A stretch of 64,000 nt of DNA from an uncultured Carboxylicivirga sp. GTDB taxonomy: Bacteria; Bacteroidota; Bacteroidia; Bacteroidales; Marinilabiliaceae. Position 1 is the first letter of the stretch; every line of letters begins with the position of its first letter. The notes under the pieces were generated by a model, which saw only the letters and a list, made by a program, of their open reading frames with translations, had not been told where the DNA came from and searched no databases. Below, one piece after another: positions 1 to 8,053 of the stretch. Where the stretch lies: assembly GCF_963674565.1 (NCBI RefSeq), contig NZ_OY771430.1, forward strand, positions 4,774,001-4,838,000. The letters run 5' to 3'. The translations under genes and the position numbers were made by a program.

Positions 1-2662
1 TGTAATGGCTTTTCAGCGTTTTTAGATATGCTTCTATCTCTGATGCCAATTCAGGGTTAAAACTCTCTTTATTTATCTGGTCTAACTTATCAAAACCAAT
101 TGTAGGAACTCTTTTAAGTTCTTTAGATATTTCGTTGTGTAATAAATCTAAATCAGCAATGAATGATTCTTCAGATTGATCTGACGAATCCAGAAAATAT
201 TTTCTGCAATTATTTAAAACCTCTTCTAATTCAGGAATGTAGTATACCTGTTTGAAGTCAGATTGACTGTTAATAACTTCTGTATCGAAGATATTTTTTC
301 GATAGTTATTGTGTTTGTACTGATGAACCATCAGGCCTTCGTAGATGTACCTTGATGGCATTACTTCAGCAACAATAGGTACTTTATCAATACTTGTAAA
401 GTCTTTGTTTAGCTTATCGAATGTAAACATTGCTCCGCCTAATACCATTTGAGGAATCATAACCAATGGTATTAAAATGTAAATGGTAACAATAGAATTA
501 AATGATGCCGAAAGAATTAAACCTAAGATATTCGCAAACGCTGAGATTGAGAACAAAGCCAACCAAAACTCCAGCGTCATACCTTTGATGCCAAGAATGA
601 AATTACCGACCAGCACAAACAGAACCATTTGTATTGCCGATATGGTAAACAGAATTAAAATCTTCGAAACCAGGTAACTTGATCTGCTCAAATTCAGAAA
701 GGATTCCCGCTTAAGTATTTTGGCATCTTTAAAAATTTCTTCAGCACTTACAATGAGGCCGAAAAAGAGGGCGACAATAATACCCATAAAGAAATATGGA
801 GGAATATTATCGTTCTCACGGAATATGTATACGTTTGATTCCGGATCTACAATATAATGAATCAAGTAAGCCAGAATAAAACCAAGCAGAGGTGCTTCCA
901 ATAAATTAAGCAGAATGTATTGCTTGTTACTTATTTTGGCAAAGAAATCCCTTTTGGTGTAAATCTTGAACTGATTAAACCATGAAGGAATATTAAGTGA
1001 CTTTGGTGGTTCACTATTTACTCTGTCAGTAGTAGGAATTTCAATATTTTCCTTGTAATGAACATGCCACTCCTCAGGTTTTGTTTTTCGCTTGTTTGTA
1101 TAATTTCCATATTCATCGATAACATTTGCATCGATGATATTAAAAATCTGTTCGGGATTCAGATTACCACAAGCCGGACACTCACCCTGATCGCTGTTTA
1201 TTTGCGCATCGAGTTGTTTAAAGTAAATAAGAGACTCGCTTGGGTTTCCATAGAAAACCGGATAACCACCAGTATCAAGAATGTACATTTTATCGAACAT
1301 CTTATAGATATCCGATGATGGCTGGTGAATGACAACAAAAATAAGTTTGCCTTTAAGTGCCAACTCACGAAGCAGATTCATTACATTTTCCGAGTCGCGT
1401 GATGATAAACCTGATGTTGGTTCATCAACAAATAAAATACCCGGTTCACGAATCAACTCCAACGCAATATTCAACCTTTTACGTTGTCCTCCACTAATCA
1501 TTTTGTTTAATGGGGAACCAACCTTTAAATGACGACGCTCATATAAGCCCAGGTTGTTTAAAGTATTGTCAACCAGTTCTTTTATTTCGTCTTCTTTCTT
1601 ATCTTTAAAGCAAAGTTTAGCGTTATAATAAAGGTTATCAAACACGGTCAATTCTTCAATCAGAAGATCATCCTGTGGAATATAACCAATTACACCTTCA
1701 ACTTTGTCTCTTTCTTTATGAAGATTGTAACCATTGATTAAAACCTCCCCTTGTGTTGGAGATTCAATGCCCGATAATACATTCAGCAGTGTTGTTTTAC
1801 CAGCACCACTGGCTCCCATTATACCGATAAGCTTCCCTTGTCCTTCAGAAATGTTTATTTCACGAAGACCAATGCCTCCGGATTTAAACTGATACATTAC
1901 ATCATTTACTTCATACGAAATTTTGGATGCGGTTGAATCGGCCAGAAAATGGGATACTACATCAGTGTAATATACCGGAGGTCCCTTTGGTAGTTTAATG
2001 AAACTACCTTTCGAGAATAAGTAGATACGACGATTGTTGATCAACAAGCTGTTCAAAAATAGTTCTTGCTGCCCCGTGTATCTTAAGAAATACAATCCGG
2101 CACTTTTAACACGAAGAATTAAAACATGTCCGTGTAAGGTACCACATTGTATGTGTTTTGCATTGTTAAATGACTGCTTACTGTCATTAATGACCATTAC
2201 ATCAGGAAGATCCAATTTTGTTATGTCATCATTAACAGTATAGGATTCAATTGCATCAATCTCTTCCTTTGGCAATTTAAATACGTCTGCAACGGTATTG
2301 ATAATTGCCATCCGTTGTTCTGTAAACTTACGGTCGGTATTAACTAATTCGTACAAACGCAAAAGAACAACTACTTTTTGTTCTTTATTAAGTTGCTTAT
2401 TAATTTTTTTACAAATCCCCAGAATCTTCACAGAATCCTTCATAGATGTAAGCTTGACAGTACCTTCAGGTTCGTCCTTGCCTAATTTCGAATCCTTTGA
2501 AAATTTTAAAAACAGTGAGAAATATTCCTCTACAGCATCAGAACTTAACTGTTGTTTAAGAAAAGTCTTAACATATTCAGTCTCATTTGCCTCAACTCCA
2601 CCATCTTGTTTGGCAATAAGACCAAACAGCTGCATCAGGGCTTTTAGAATTTCTTCACTCAT
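1..2662 (-). CDS. ABCG-type exporter with TerB-like and FHA-like N-terminal regions (C-terminus off the left edge)
   Basis: The start is the ATG at 2662; the frame stays open to base 1, giving at least 887 residues with the C-terminus missing. Residues 1-135 are helical and resemble TerB (acidic, start MSEEILKALMQLF). Residues about 145-235 look like a divergent FHA fold (ELFLNSLLINNRRIYL then GSFIKL). An ABC ATPase follows: Walker A GIMGASGAGKTT near residue 277, signature ISGGQRKR near 390, Walker B ILFVDEPTSG near 410 and H-loop VIHQPSSD. A linker carries a CPAC pair near 492, then hydrophobic segments of an ABC2/ABCG membrane domain begin near 570. ATPase and permease in one chain is the ABCG half-transporter layout, so it probably dimerises in the inner membrane; the substrate is unknown. 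It is the last visible gene of the siaB-siaC transcription unit, 36 bp after siaC. A close paralogue starts at 61632. The family call is firm; the TerB and FHA assignments are inference. Confidence 0.85.
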   Translation of the reverse strand, partial: MSEEILKALMQLFGLIAKQDGGVEANETEYVKTFLKQQLSSDAVEEYFSLFLKFSKDSKLGKDEPEGTVKLTSMKDSVKILGICKKINKQLNKEQKVVVLLRLYELVNTDRKFTEQRMAIINTVADVFKLPKEEIDAIESYTVNDDITKLDLPDVMVINDSKQSFNNAKHIQCGTLHGHVLILRVKSAGLYFLRYTGQQELFLNSLLINNRRIYLFSKGSFIKLPKGPPVYYTDVVSHFLADSTASKISYEVNDVMYQFKSGGIGLREINISEGQGKLIGIMGASGAGKTTLLNVLSGIESPTQGEVLINGYNLHKERDKVEGVIGYIPQDDLLIEELTVFDNLYYNAKLCFKDKKEDEIKELVDNTLNNLGLYERRHLKVGSPLNKMISGGQRKRLNIALELIREPGILFVDEPTSGLSSRDSENVMNLLRELALKGKLIFVVIHQPSSDIYKMFDKMYILDTGGYPVFYGNPSESLIYFKQLDAQINSDQGECPACGNLNPEQIFNIIDANVIDEYGNYTNKRKTKPEEWHVHYKENIEIPTTDRVNSEPPKSLNIPSWFNQFKIYTKRDFFAKISNKQYILLNLLEAPLLGFILAYLIHYIVDPESNVYIFRENDNIPPYFFMGIIVALFFGLIVSAEEIFKDAKILKRESFLNLSRSSYLVSKILILFTISAIQMVLFVLVGNFILGIKGMTLEFWLALFSISAFANILGLILSASFNSIVTIYILIPLVMIPQMVLGGAMFTFDKLNKDFTSIDKVPIVAEVMPSRYIYEGLMVHQYKHNNYRKNIFDTEVINSQSDFKQVYYIPELEEVLNNCRKYFLDSSDQSEESFIADLDLLHNEISKELKRVPTIGFDKLDQINKESFNPELASEIEAYLKTLKSHY

Positions 2663-2698
2663 TTTTTAAATGTAGGGGGTGTTTTTTGTGTTTTATAA

Positions 2699-3079
2699 TT
2701 AGTCAGTGTATGCAACGTATTCAAATGGAATCTCCACAATGTCAGCATACTCTTCACCGGCTTCCAACATATCTTCTTCATCTTCGTGATAATGCCAGTT
2801 GATTACTACATCATGTCCATTCTCAACGATCTCTTCGAACTTTAAAAGGATATCAAGAATTATTTTTGATGATGCTGTATTAAAGTATTCCAGTTTGAAA
2901 TTAAATTCAGTTTTTTCACATGGAGCTTCGGCGTATTCGTCAATCCAGTTAAGAATAGGTTCATAGAACATATTTACATCTTCCGGAAGAGATCGGCCTG
3001 AAATCTCAAATTTAGCACTGTCTTTATCAAGTATTACATTGGGGGTATCGTCAGTTCCCTTAATGTTTATAAGTTCCAT
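2699..3079 (-). CDS. siaC: SiaC family regulatory phosphoprotein (DUF1987)
   Basis: A 126-residue protein matching the SiaC/DUF1987 family in length and in its central motif LEYFNTASSK. In Pseudomonas aeruginosa SiaC is phosphorylated on Thr68 by the kinase SiaB and, when unphosphorylated, activates the diguanylate cyclase SiaD. Here the Thr of the NTASS motif is also residue 68, so the phosphosite is kept. It lies 11 bp downstream of the SiaB-like kinase, so the pair is almost certainly co-transcribed. No SiaA phosphatase or SiaD cyclase is visible next to it; the next gene is an ABC exporter, so the output of this switch is probably different or encoded elsewhere. Cytoplasmic, with no signal peptide. 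Family assignment is from memory of motifs; target is unknown. Confidence 0.8.
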   Translation of the reverse strand: MELINIKGTDDTPNVILDKDSAKFEISGRSLPEDVNMFYEPILNWIDEYAEAPCEKTEFNFKLEYFNTASSKIILDILLKFEEIVENGHDVVINWHYHEDEEDMLEAGEEYADIVEIPFEYVAYTD

Positions 3080-3090
3080 ATATTTATGAT

Positions 3091-3660
3091 TTAAGTTCGT
3101 TTAATTGTTGATGTTAAGATAAAAAAGCTAACCTCTTTATTCAGTTCTTTAAACTGATATCCAAGTTTACTACCTGTTTTTTTAGCGATATCGATAAATC
3201 CCAGACCGGCACCTCCTTTTTCTGAAATTTTTCCGTCTCGCATTTGTTGCTTGTAAAGATCAGATAGTCCTTTTTTGTCAAGGCTGTTAACTTGCTCGAG
3301 ATTTTTCTTGAGGTCTTCAACTTTCTCATTTTTTATAACATTACCTGTAATAATGTTATAACTTTCTTCTCCATGACTTACCATTACAATACCTCTTCTG
3401 TCATCCTCTTCGTCTGTTAAGGAGTCGGCATGTTTGCTTATGTTCTGAAGACATTCAACCATTACGTTGAATACTTTTCTTTGAACCGTATTGGATTCTT
3501 CAGATTTGGCAAGACTTTTTTCCGTCAGTGATGTAAAGGTCTTTGTGATTTCCTGTGTTACCTCACCTTCGTAAACTAAATTAATCTCATTGGTTTTCAT
3601 GCTTTTGTACATCTGGTAAGCAAAATCCAGAAAACCTTGATTTTCATTTTTTTTATCCAT
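3091..3660 (-). CDS. siaB: SiaB family protein kinase (DUF6272)
   Basis: A 189-residue GHKL-fold ATPase. The N-box is VMVECLQNISKHA near residue 67 and the glycine-rich ATP lid is EKGGAGLGFIDIAKK near residue 148, both typical of the SiaB/DUF6272 group. SiaB kinases phosphorylate SiaC on a conserved Thr, in the manner of anti-sigma-factor kinases and anti-anti-sigma proteins. It is the first gene of a unit siaB-siaC-ABC exporter, with a good Bacteroidota promoter 63-93 bp upstream (3723-3753). There is no transmembrane segment, so it acts in the cytoplasm. What signal it senses is not visible. The partner-gene adjacency makes the call fairly safe. Confidence 0.78.
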   Translation of the reverse strand: MDKKNENQGFLDFAYQMYKSMKTNEINLVYEGEVTQEITKTFTSLTEKSLAKSEESNTVQRKVFNVMVECLQNISKHADSLTDEEDDRRGIVMVSHGEESYNIITGNVIKNEKVEDLKKNLEQVNSLDKKGLSDLYKQQMRDGKISEKGGAGLGFIDIAKKTGSKLGYQFKELNKEVSFFILTSTIKRT

Positions 3661-3722
3661 GTCTACAACTGTGTTATGCTTTCTTTATTGGTTTCTTACC
3701 ATTAATCCTCAAACACGGGAAA

Positions 3723-3753
3723 CAAAAATAGCAAGAACCATATATATAGCCAA
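3723..3753 (-). promoter_or_regulatory. Bacteroidota-type promoter for siaB-siaC-ABC
   Basis: On the minus strand the -33 TTG (complement of 3751-3753) and the -7 box TATTTTTG (complement of 3723-3730, fitting TAnnTTTG) are separated by exactly 20 bp, the usual spacing for the primary sigma factor of Bacteroidota. Predicted transcription start is near 3716, giving a leader of about 55 nt before siaB. Confidence 0.6.
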
Positions 3754-4244
3754 TCTTTCAAAATAATATTAGCATTTAAATATGCTAATAATTTTTCGTT
3801 TAAAGGTCTTAATTTTTCTTTTTACAGTCAAAAAATCAACCTTTTGCGACTAGATACTTAAAGATATGAATTCATATCGACTTGCTCTTACGGGAAAAAA
3901 TAAGAATGGTTCGACATTTTTGGGCTATTTAAGTCCTTTCAGAGATAAAAGCATTGAAAGTTTTTATAAAAATAGAATAGAAGTTAGAAATAGTTATTTC
4001 CATCTAATATGGTTGTGAGGGCTTTAAGGTCTGGTAATGAGGTGAATGATGTTGTTGGTTGATTTGGGTTTTCTTTGCTATTTATTGCGTTTTGTATTTT
4101 GAAAAGGTGATTACGTCTCCATAAAAAAGTTTCTGCCAATAGTTGTTTATATTGCTATGCCTTAATTATTAGAAAATGCTAGCTCATCGAATAAGAGTAT
4201 TCCAAGAATCAACGGTTCAGATTTATATTCGTACAATACAAATG
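3754..4244. other. Intergenic stretch without a recognisable gene
   Basis: About 490 bp upstream of the siaB promoter and downstream of the oxidoreductase stop. Both strands have frequent stops; I see no RNA gene, no repeat and no convincing terminator. The sequence is AT-rich with poly-A/T tracts. Confidence 0.5.
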
Positions 4245-5243
4245 TTAGTCCACAAGTTCCCAGCCTTTATTCTGTGCTGATCTGAAAACAGCATCCATTA
4301 CCTTCTGATTTAAAATGGCATCATCGGAGCTAAAAGGAAGTGGTGTTTTGTTTAAAATAGTATCCGCGAAATTCTGAAACATTAGTCCATATTGATCAAT
4401 CGGATCAAAAGTGACATCACGTGATCCAATTGAAGTAGTTACAGTAACTGTGGCCGGCACATCAGAATAGGTATTAAATGGAAGATGAATGTTAATATGA
4501 CCGGCTGTTCCAATAATATCTACTTTTTGAAATGAGTCTGAAGTGGTGCCAACATGAAAAGAAGCAATGGTTCCTCCAAAATCAAGTATTGAAGATGAGA
4601 GCATGTCTGTTTTAAATTCAGGATGCTCAATTATATTACTAACCACTTGTAATGGTTCCTTGTCAAGAATAAACCGTGGTACCGAGATCGCATAACAACC
4701 TATATCACGTATTCCACCTCCTCCAAATTCCGCAATGTTTCTTATATTGTTTGCTGAAGGATTGTTGTATGAAAAGGATGTATGTATATAAGTTATTTTT
4801 CCAATGTTATTAGTCCTAATAATGTCGCGAACCAATTGCCATTGTGGGTGAAACTTATACATGAACGCTTCAAGTAATAACACGTCTTTTCGTTGAGTGT
4901 GTTCCAAAATCTCTTCAGCCTCAGCTGTGTTCATGCAAAGAGGTTTTTCACAAAGAATGTGTTTACCGGCATCTGCTGCTTTCTTTATCCATTCGGCATG
5001 CATATGATTAGGGAGGGGAATATAGACGGCATCGATGTTCTCATCCGCTAATAAATCTTCATAACTGCCATAGTGAAAGGGAATACCAAATTCATTAGCA
5101 ATCTCCTGCGCTTTTAATTCAGATCTGGATGCAATAGCATATAATTCAACATTATCCAATTGCTGAACAGGAAGTATAATTCTTTTAATAAAATGATTAG
5201 ATGTACTTAATACACCTATTCTTACTTTCTCCATGTTATTCAA
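4245..5243 (-). CDS. Gfo/Idh/MocA family NAD(P)-dependent oxidoreductase
   Basis: 332 residues. The N-terminal Rossmann domain begins VRIGVLSTSNHFIKRIILP; the second glycine of GxGxxG is replaced, as in the GVLSTA-type branch of this family. The family hallmark EKPLC is at about residue 99, and the C-terminal alpha/beta domain has GGGGIRDIGCYAI, which includes the usual DIGxY catalytic region. Such enzymes oxidise or reduce sugars, inositols or trans-dihydrodiols; the substrate cannot be read from sequence. The start overlaps the end of the 907-residue propeller protein by 8 bp, so it is the last gene of the rdgB-porZ unit. The link to PorZ, which handles anionic LPS, makes a sugar or sugar-nucleotide substrate plausible, but this is inference. 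Confidence 0.8.
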   Translation of the reverse strand: MNNMEKVRIGVLSTSNHFIKRIILPVQQLDNVELYAIASRSELKAQEIANEFGIPFHYGSYEDLLADENIDAVYIPLPNHMHAEWIKKAADAGKHILCEKPLCMNTAEAEEILEHTQRKDVLLLEAFMYKFHPQWQLVRDIIRTNNIGKITYIHTSFSYNNPSANNIRNIAEFGGGGIRDIGCYAISVPRFILDKEPLQVVSNIIEHPEFKTDMLSSSILDFGGTIASFHVGTTSDSFQKVDIIGTAGHINIHLPFNTYSDVPATVTVTTSIGSRDVTFDPIDQYGLMFQNFADTILNKTPLPFSSDDAILNQKVMDAVFRSAQNKGWELVD

Positions 5244-7959
5244 CTCTATAATTATAAAGGTAGTTATTCACTCCAGCTACAATCAAATTGAACTTAACCG
5301 ATGATGATTTAAGGAAACCAATGCTAAACCTTGATTTACCAATTAATGGGAATCCTTTATAAACAGTTCCATCGCCATTGATTAAGAATATCTTATTGCC
5401 ATTTAACTCAGATACACCAAATTTAGTGATTTGAGATGAAAATTGGTAGAGGTCAACACTTGTATTGATTTCATTATCAAATTTCTTTTCAAATACTATA
5501 TGAAATCGGTTGTTGAGAAGCGTAATTTTCTGAGATTCTGTTACCAGATAGTTTTCCTGATTACCCTGATAGAATACTGATAGCTTATGATTGGAATCAA
5601 GCTGACCTATGTCATTGCTTTTAACCTCTCCTGTTTTGAGACTTATGGTTTTTATTTGTCCATCTTTTGAAGAAGTTACAATGGCATCGTTAGATTGGTT
5701 TTTATTAATAAGATAAAATGGACTTCCAGCATTGGATATGAAATCATTTTTAATTGGCACACGAATATTACCTTTTCTGTCTAGAATATAATTTCTACGA
5801 TTATCTGAAAGAACAATATAGTCTTTGTTGTTACTCCTGAAATGCTGAATTGGCAATTGCACGATGCCTTCGCTTCCGTTAAAATCCCAACCAGGAATGA
5901 TATTTCCTTTTTTGTTATACAGGTATACTTTTTTGTTTTCACAAGCAATGAAAAAACGGTAGTTCATGTTGTTATCATAGTCAACCACCGCAATGCCATT
6001 AGTTGCCTTTGATGGTAGCTTTACAGGAAAGTTATCCACATGATTGCCATTTCTGTCAAGAATATAAATCTTGGATGGAGTATTAAAAATATATTGTAGT
6101 TTATTATTTCTGTAGTAGTCAATTTGTGTGATCTCGCTTAAGACTGGTTCTTCCAATGGTTTTTTCCAAAGCATTCTTCCATTGTTGTTCATCAGATACA
6201 AATTGTAATCTGCATCCTGAATAATTACCTCTTTTTCATTTGAGTAATGATTAAGAACAAGCGTAGGCTTGGTAATTGCCAGTGTGTCAAGTAAACTTTG
6301 CCATATGGTTTCTGGCTCAGAAACCTTATCAGGAAGATATTGAAGAAAAACTGATGAATAAATCATGTTTCCAGTTTCGCTGAATTGTCCACCAATAGCG
6401 TAAAAGTTCGATAACGATTCTGATTGGGTTCGATTAATGTCGGTCCAAAGTGGTTTGAAAAAGTGTTCAGTTGTTTGAGGTAGTGCTCCAGCTTTTGCAA
6501 AAACAAAGAGGTTATCTTTGGATGAGAAATTATCTAAGAACTGTTGATGTACTTTATTGTATTTTAATGTCTTGTTAAGGATGTTATTGTAGAGGAATTG
6601 TTCCAGTTGTTTTGTGTTGTCTGCAATAACCAGATTGTTTTTATAAAAGGTGAAATATTTATTGGGGATATCACTTAAAAAAGAACCAAATAACATTTCA
6701 AAAACCGGCTCCTGAAAACTTTTATAGATATTATAACTTAATCCATCGTCAGGTTTGTATACCAAAGGCGATGACGAATTGCCTGTTTTGTCTAATAATT
6801 CTTTGATAGATTTTTCTGCTTCTGATTGACTTTTAAGCGAAATAACTAACAATCCATTCCCTGATTGATTATTGCCATCATATGTTATCGCTAATTCATC
6901 CGCTAATAATTCAAAAAATATATTTCTAAATTCAACGTTTTTCTTTTTCTCAAAAGTTGTGATTGGATTTGTTTGATTGTTTTTTTGATAGTAGGAAGAT
7001 AGTTTCTTGTTAAAGTCTTCACCTTTATTAAGGGCTAGTGTTATATAGGCATTCGTATTACTGGGAATAAATTGCAAAATATCTCGCCTGGTAGTTTTTG
7101 AATTACTTATGACGGTTGAAAAGATACCATCAGATCCTTCTGTTAAGAAGCCATTAAATAATAAGCTGTTGTTTTTTACTTCAAGATCAATTTCGCCCCA
7201 TTCTGACTGATTTTTAATCTTCTCGATCAGAGAGTTGACTTTGGGATTAGTAATAGGTAAAAGGATATCTGGTAACGATGAAAAATTAATGTAAATATTA
7301 ATGTTAGATCCGGCGCCAGCAGTTTTTTTAACTCTCTGAAAGGAATCAGTGGCTGTCCAATCTTCGTCCGCATCCATTTGTCTGAGTGTCGCTTCAATTA
7401 ATAGAGCTGATTCACTAATTATTGTAATCCCTTCTTTCACACAGACAAAAGCAGCGTTTTTAATATTACTATCTTTAATTTCAAAGATGTTGGCAGAGTT
7501 GTATTTTCTTTGAGTGATTGTGTATCTTCTGGACAAGGTATTCTCAATGAAATCAAGAATTGCTGTAGACTCCTTTTTATTTTGTAATTCAATAATATAT
7601 TGAGTCATGACACTGTTTTTTCCTTGTCCATGGATTGAAATATATACCGGATGTTTAGTTAAATCATTTAACGAGAAGCCTTCAAACTGATTTAATGAAT
7701 CGAGTAATGAGAAAGGAGATAAAGCATTTTTAATTAGCTCTGAAGAACTTAATTCATCTGCAAAATCTATTTGTTCGTTAAGCTGTTGTTTTAGGTAGCT
7801 CAGGCTTCGTGCCTTTATGATGATGCCGGCATTGGTTGGTATATATTTTATTGAACTTTCATTGTGATCAAAGTCTTTGAATCTGGTAAGCTGTATCAAT
7901 ACGTATATTAAGATGCTAAGTGCAACTGTGAAAACAATGATTAAATGGTGTTTCTTCAT
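5236..7959 (-). CDS. Membrane-anchored beta-propeller protein of unknown function (DUF3352-like N-terminal half)
   Basis: 907 residues. One membrane segment at about 5-25 (LIIVFTVALSILIYVLIQL) follows a short basic N-terminus, so the bulk lies in the periplasm as an uncleaved signal anchor or lipid-free anchor. Residues 35-520 resemble DUF3352-type bacterial proteins (for example FIPSNTNAYITLAL at mid-length). Residues 540-907 carry blade-like repeats such as IYILDRNGNHVDNFPVKL, VYLYNKKGNIIPGWDF and NYILDRKGNIRVPI, the pattern of a PQQ/VCBS-like beta-propeller. No enzymatic motif is evident. It is 94 bp downstream of porZ and overlaps the oxidoreductase gene by 8 bp, so all are probably co-expressed; a scaffold or accessory role at the cell envelope is plausible. 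Confidence 0.65.
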   Translation of the reverse strand: MKKHHLIIVFTVALSILIYVLIQLTRFKDFDHNESSIKYIPTNAGIIIKARSLSYLKQQLNEQIDFADELSSSELIKNALSPFSLLDSLNQFEGFSLNDLTKHPVYISIHGQGKNSVMTQYIIELQNKKESTAILDFIENTLSRRYTITQRKYNSANIFEIKDSNIKNAAFVCVKEGITIISESALLIEATLRQMDADEDWTATDSFQRVKKTAGAGSNINIYINFSSLPDILLPITNPKVNSLIEKIKNQSEWGEIDLEVKNNSLLFNGFLTEGSDGIFSTVISNSKTTRRDILQFIPSNTNAYITLALNKGEDFNKKLSSYYQKNNQTNPITTFEKKKNVEFRNIFFELLADELAITYDGNNQSGNGLLVISLKSQSEAEKSIKELLDKTGNSSSPLVYKPDDGLSYNIYKSFQEPVFEMLFGSFLSDIPNKYFTFYKNNLVIADNTKQLEQFLYNNILNKTLKYNKVHQQFLDNFSSKDNLFVFAKAGALPQTTEHFFKPLWTDINRTQSESLSNFYAIGGQFSETGNMIYSSVFLQYLPDKVSEPETIWQSLLDTLAITKPTLVLNHYSNEKEVIIQDADYNLYLMNNNGRMLWKKPLEEPVLSEITQIDYYRNNKLQYIFNTPSKIYILDRNGNHVDNFPVKLPSKATNGIAVVDYDNNMNYRFFIACENKKVYLYNKKGNIIPGWDFNGSEGIVQLPIQHFRSNNKDYIVLSDNRRNYILDRKGNIRVPIKNDFISNAGSPFYLINKNQSNDAIVTSSKDGQIKTISLKTGEVKSNDIGQLDSNHKLSVFYQGNQENYLVTESQKITLLNNRFHIVFEKKFDNEINTSVDLYQFSSQITKFGVSELNGNKIFLINGDGTVYKGFPLIGKSRFSIGFLKSSSVKFNLIVAGVNNYLYNYRVE

Positions 7960-8053
7960 TTAGCTATAATAATCAATAATCCGAACTCTTGTGATTTCTT
8001 ACAAATCTATAAGAGCTACGGAATATAGCCAAACAAAAGTGTAAAAACTAAAA

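Noticed and set aside
1058..2669. Plus-strand frames across the ABC exporter
   Set aside because: Shadows of the minus-strand exporter gene with no domain signal.
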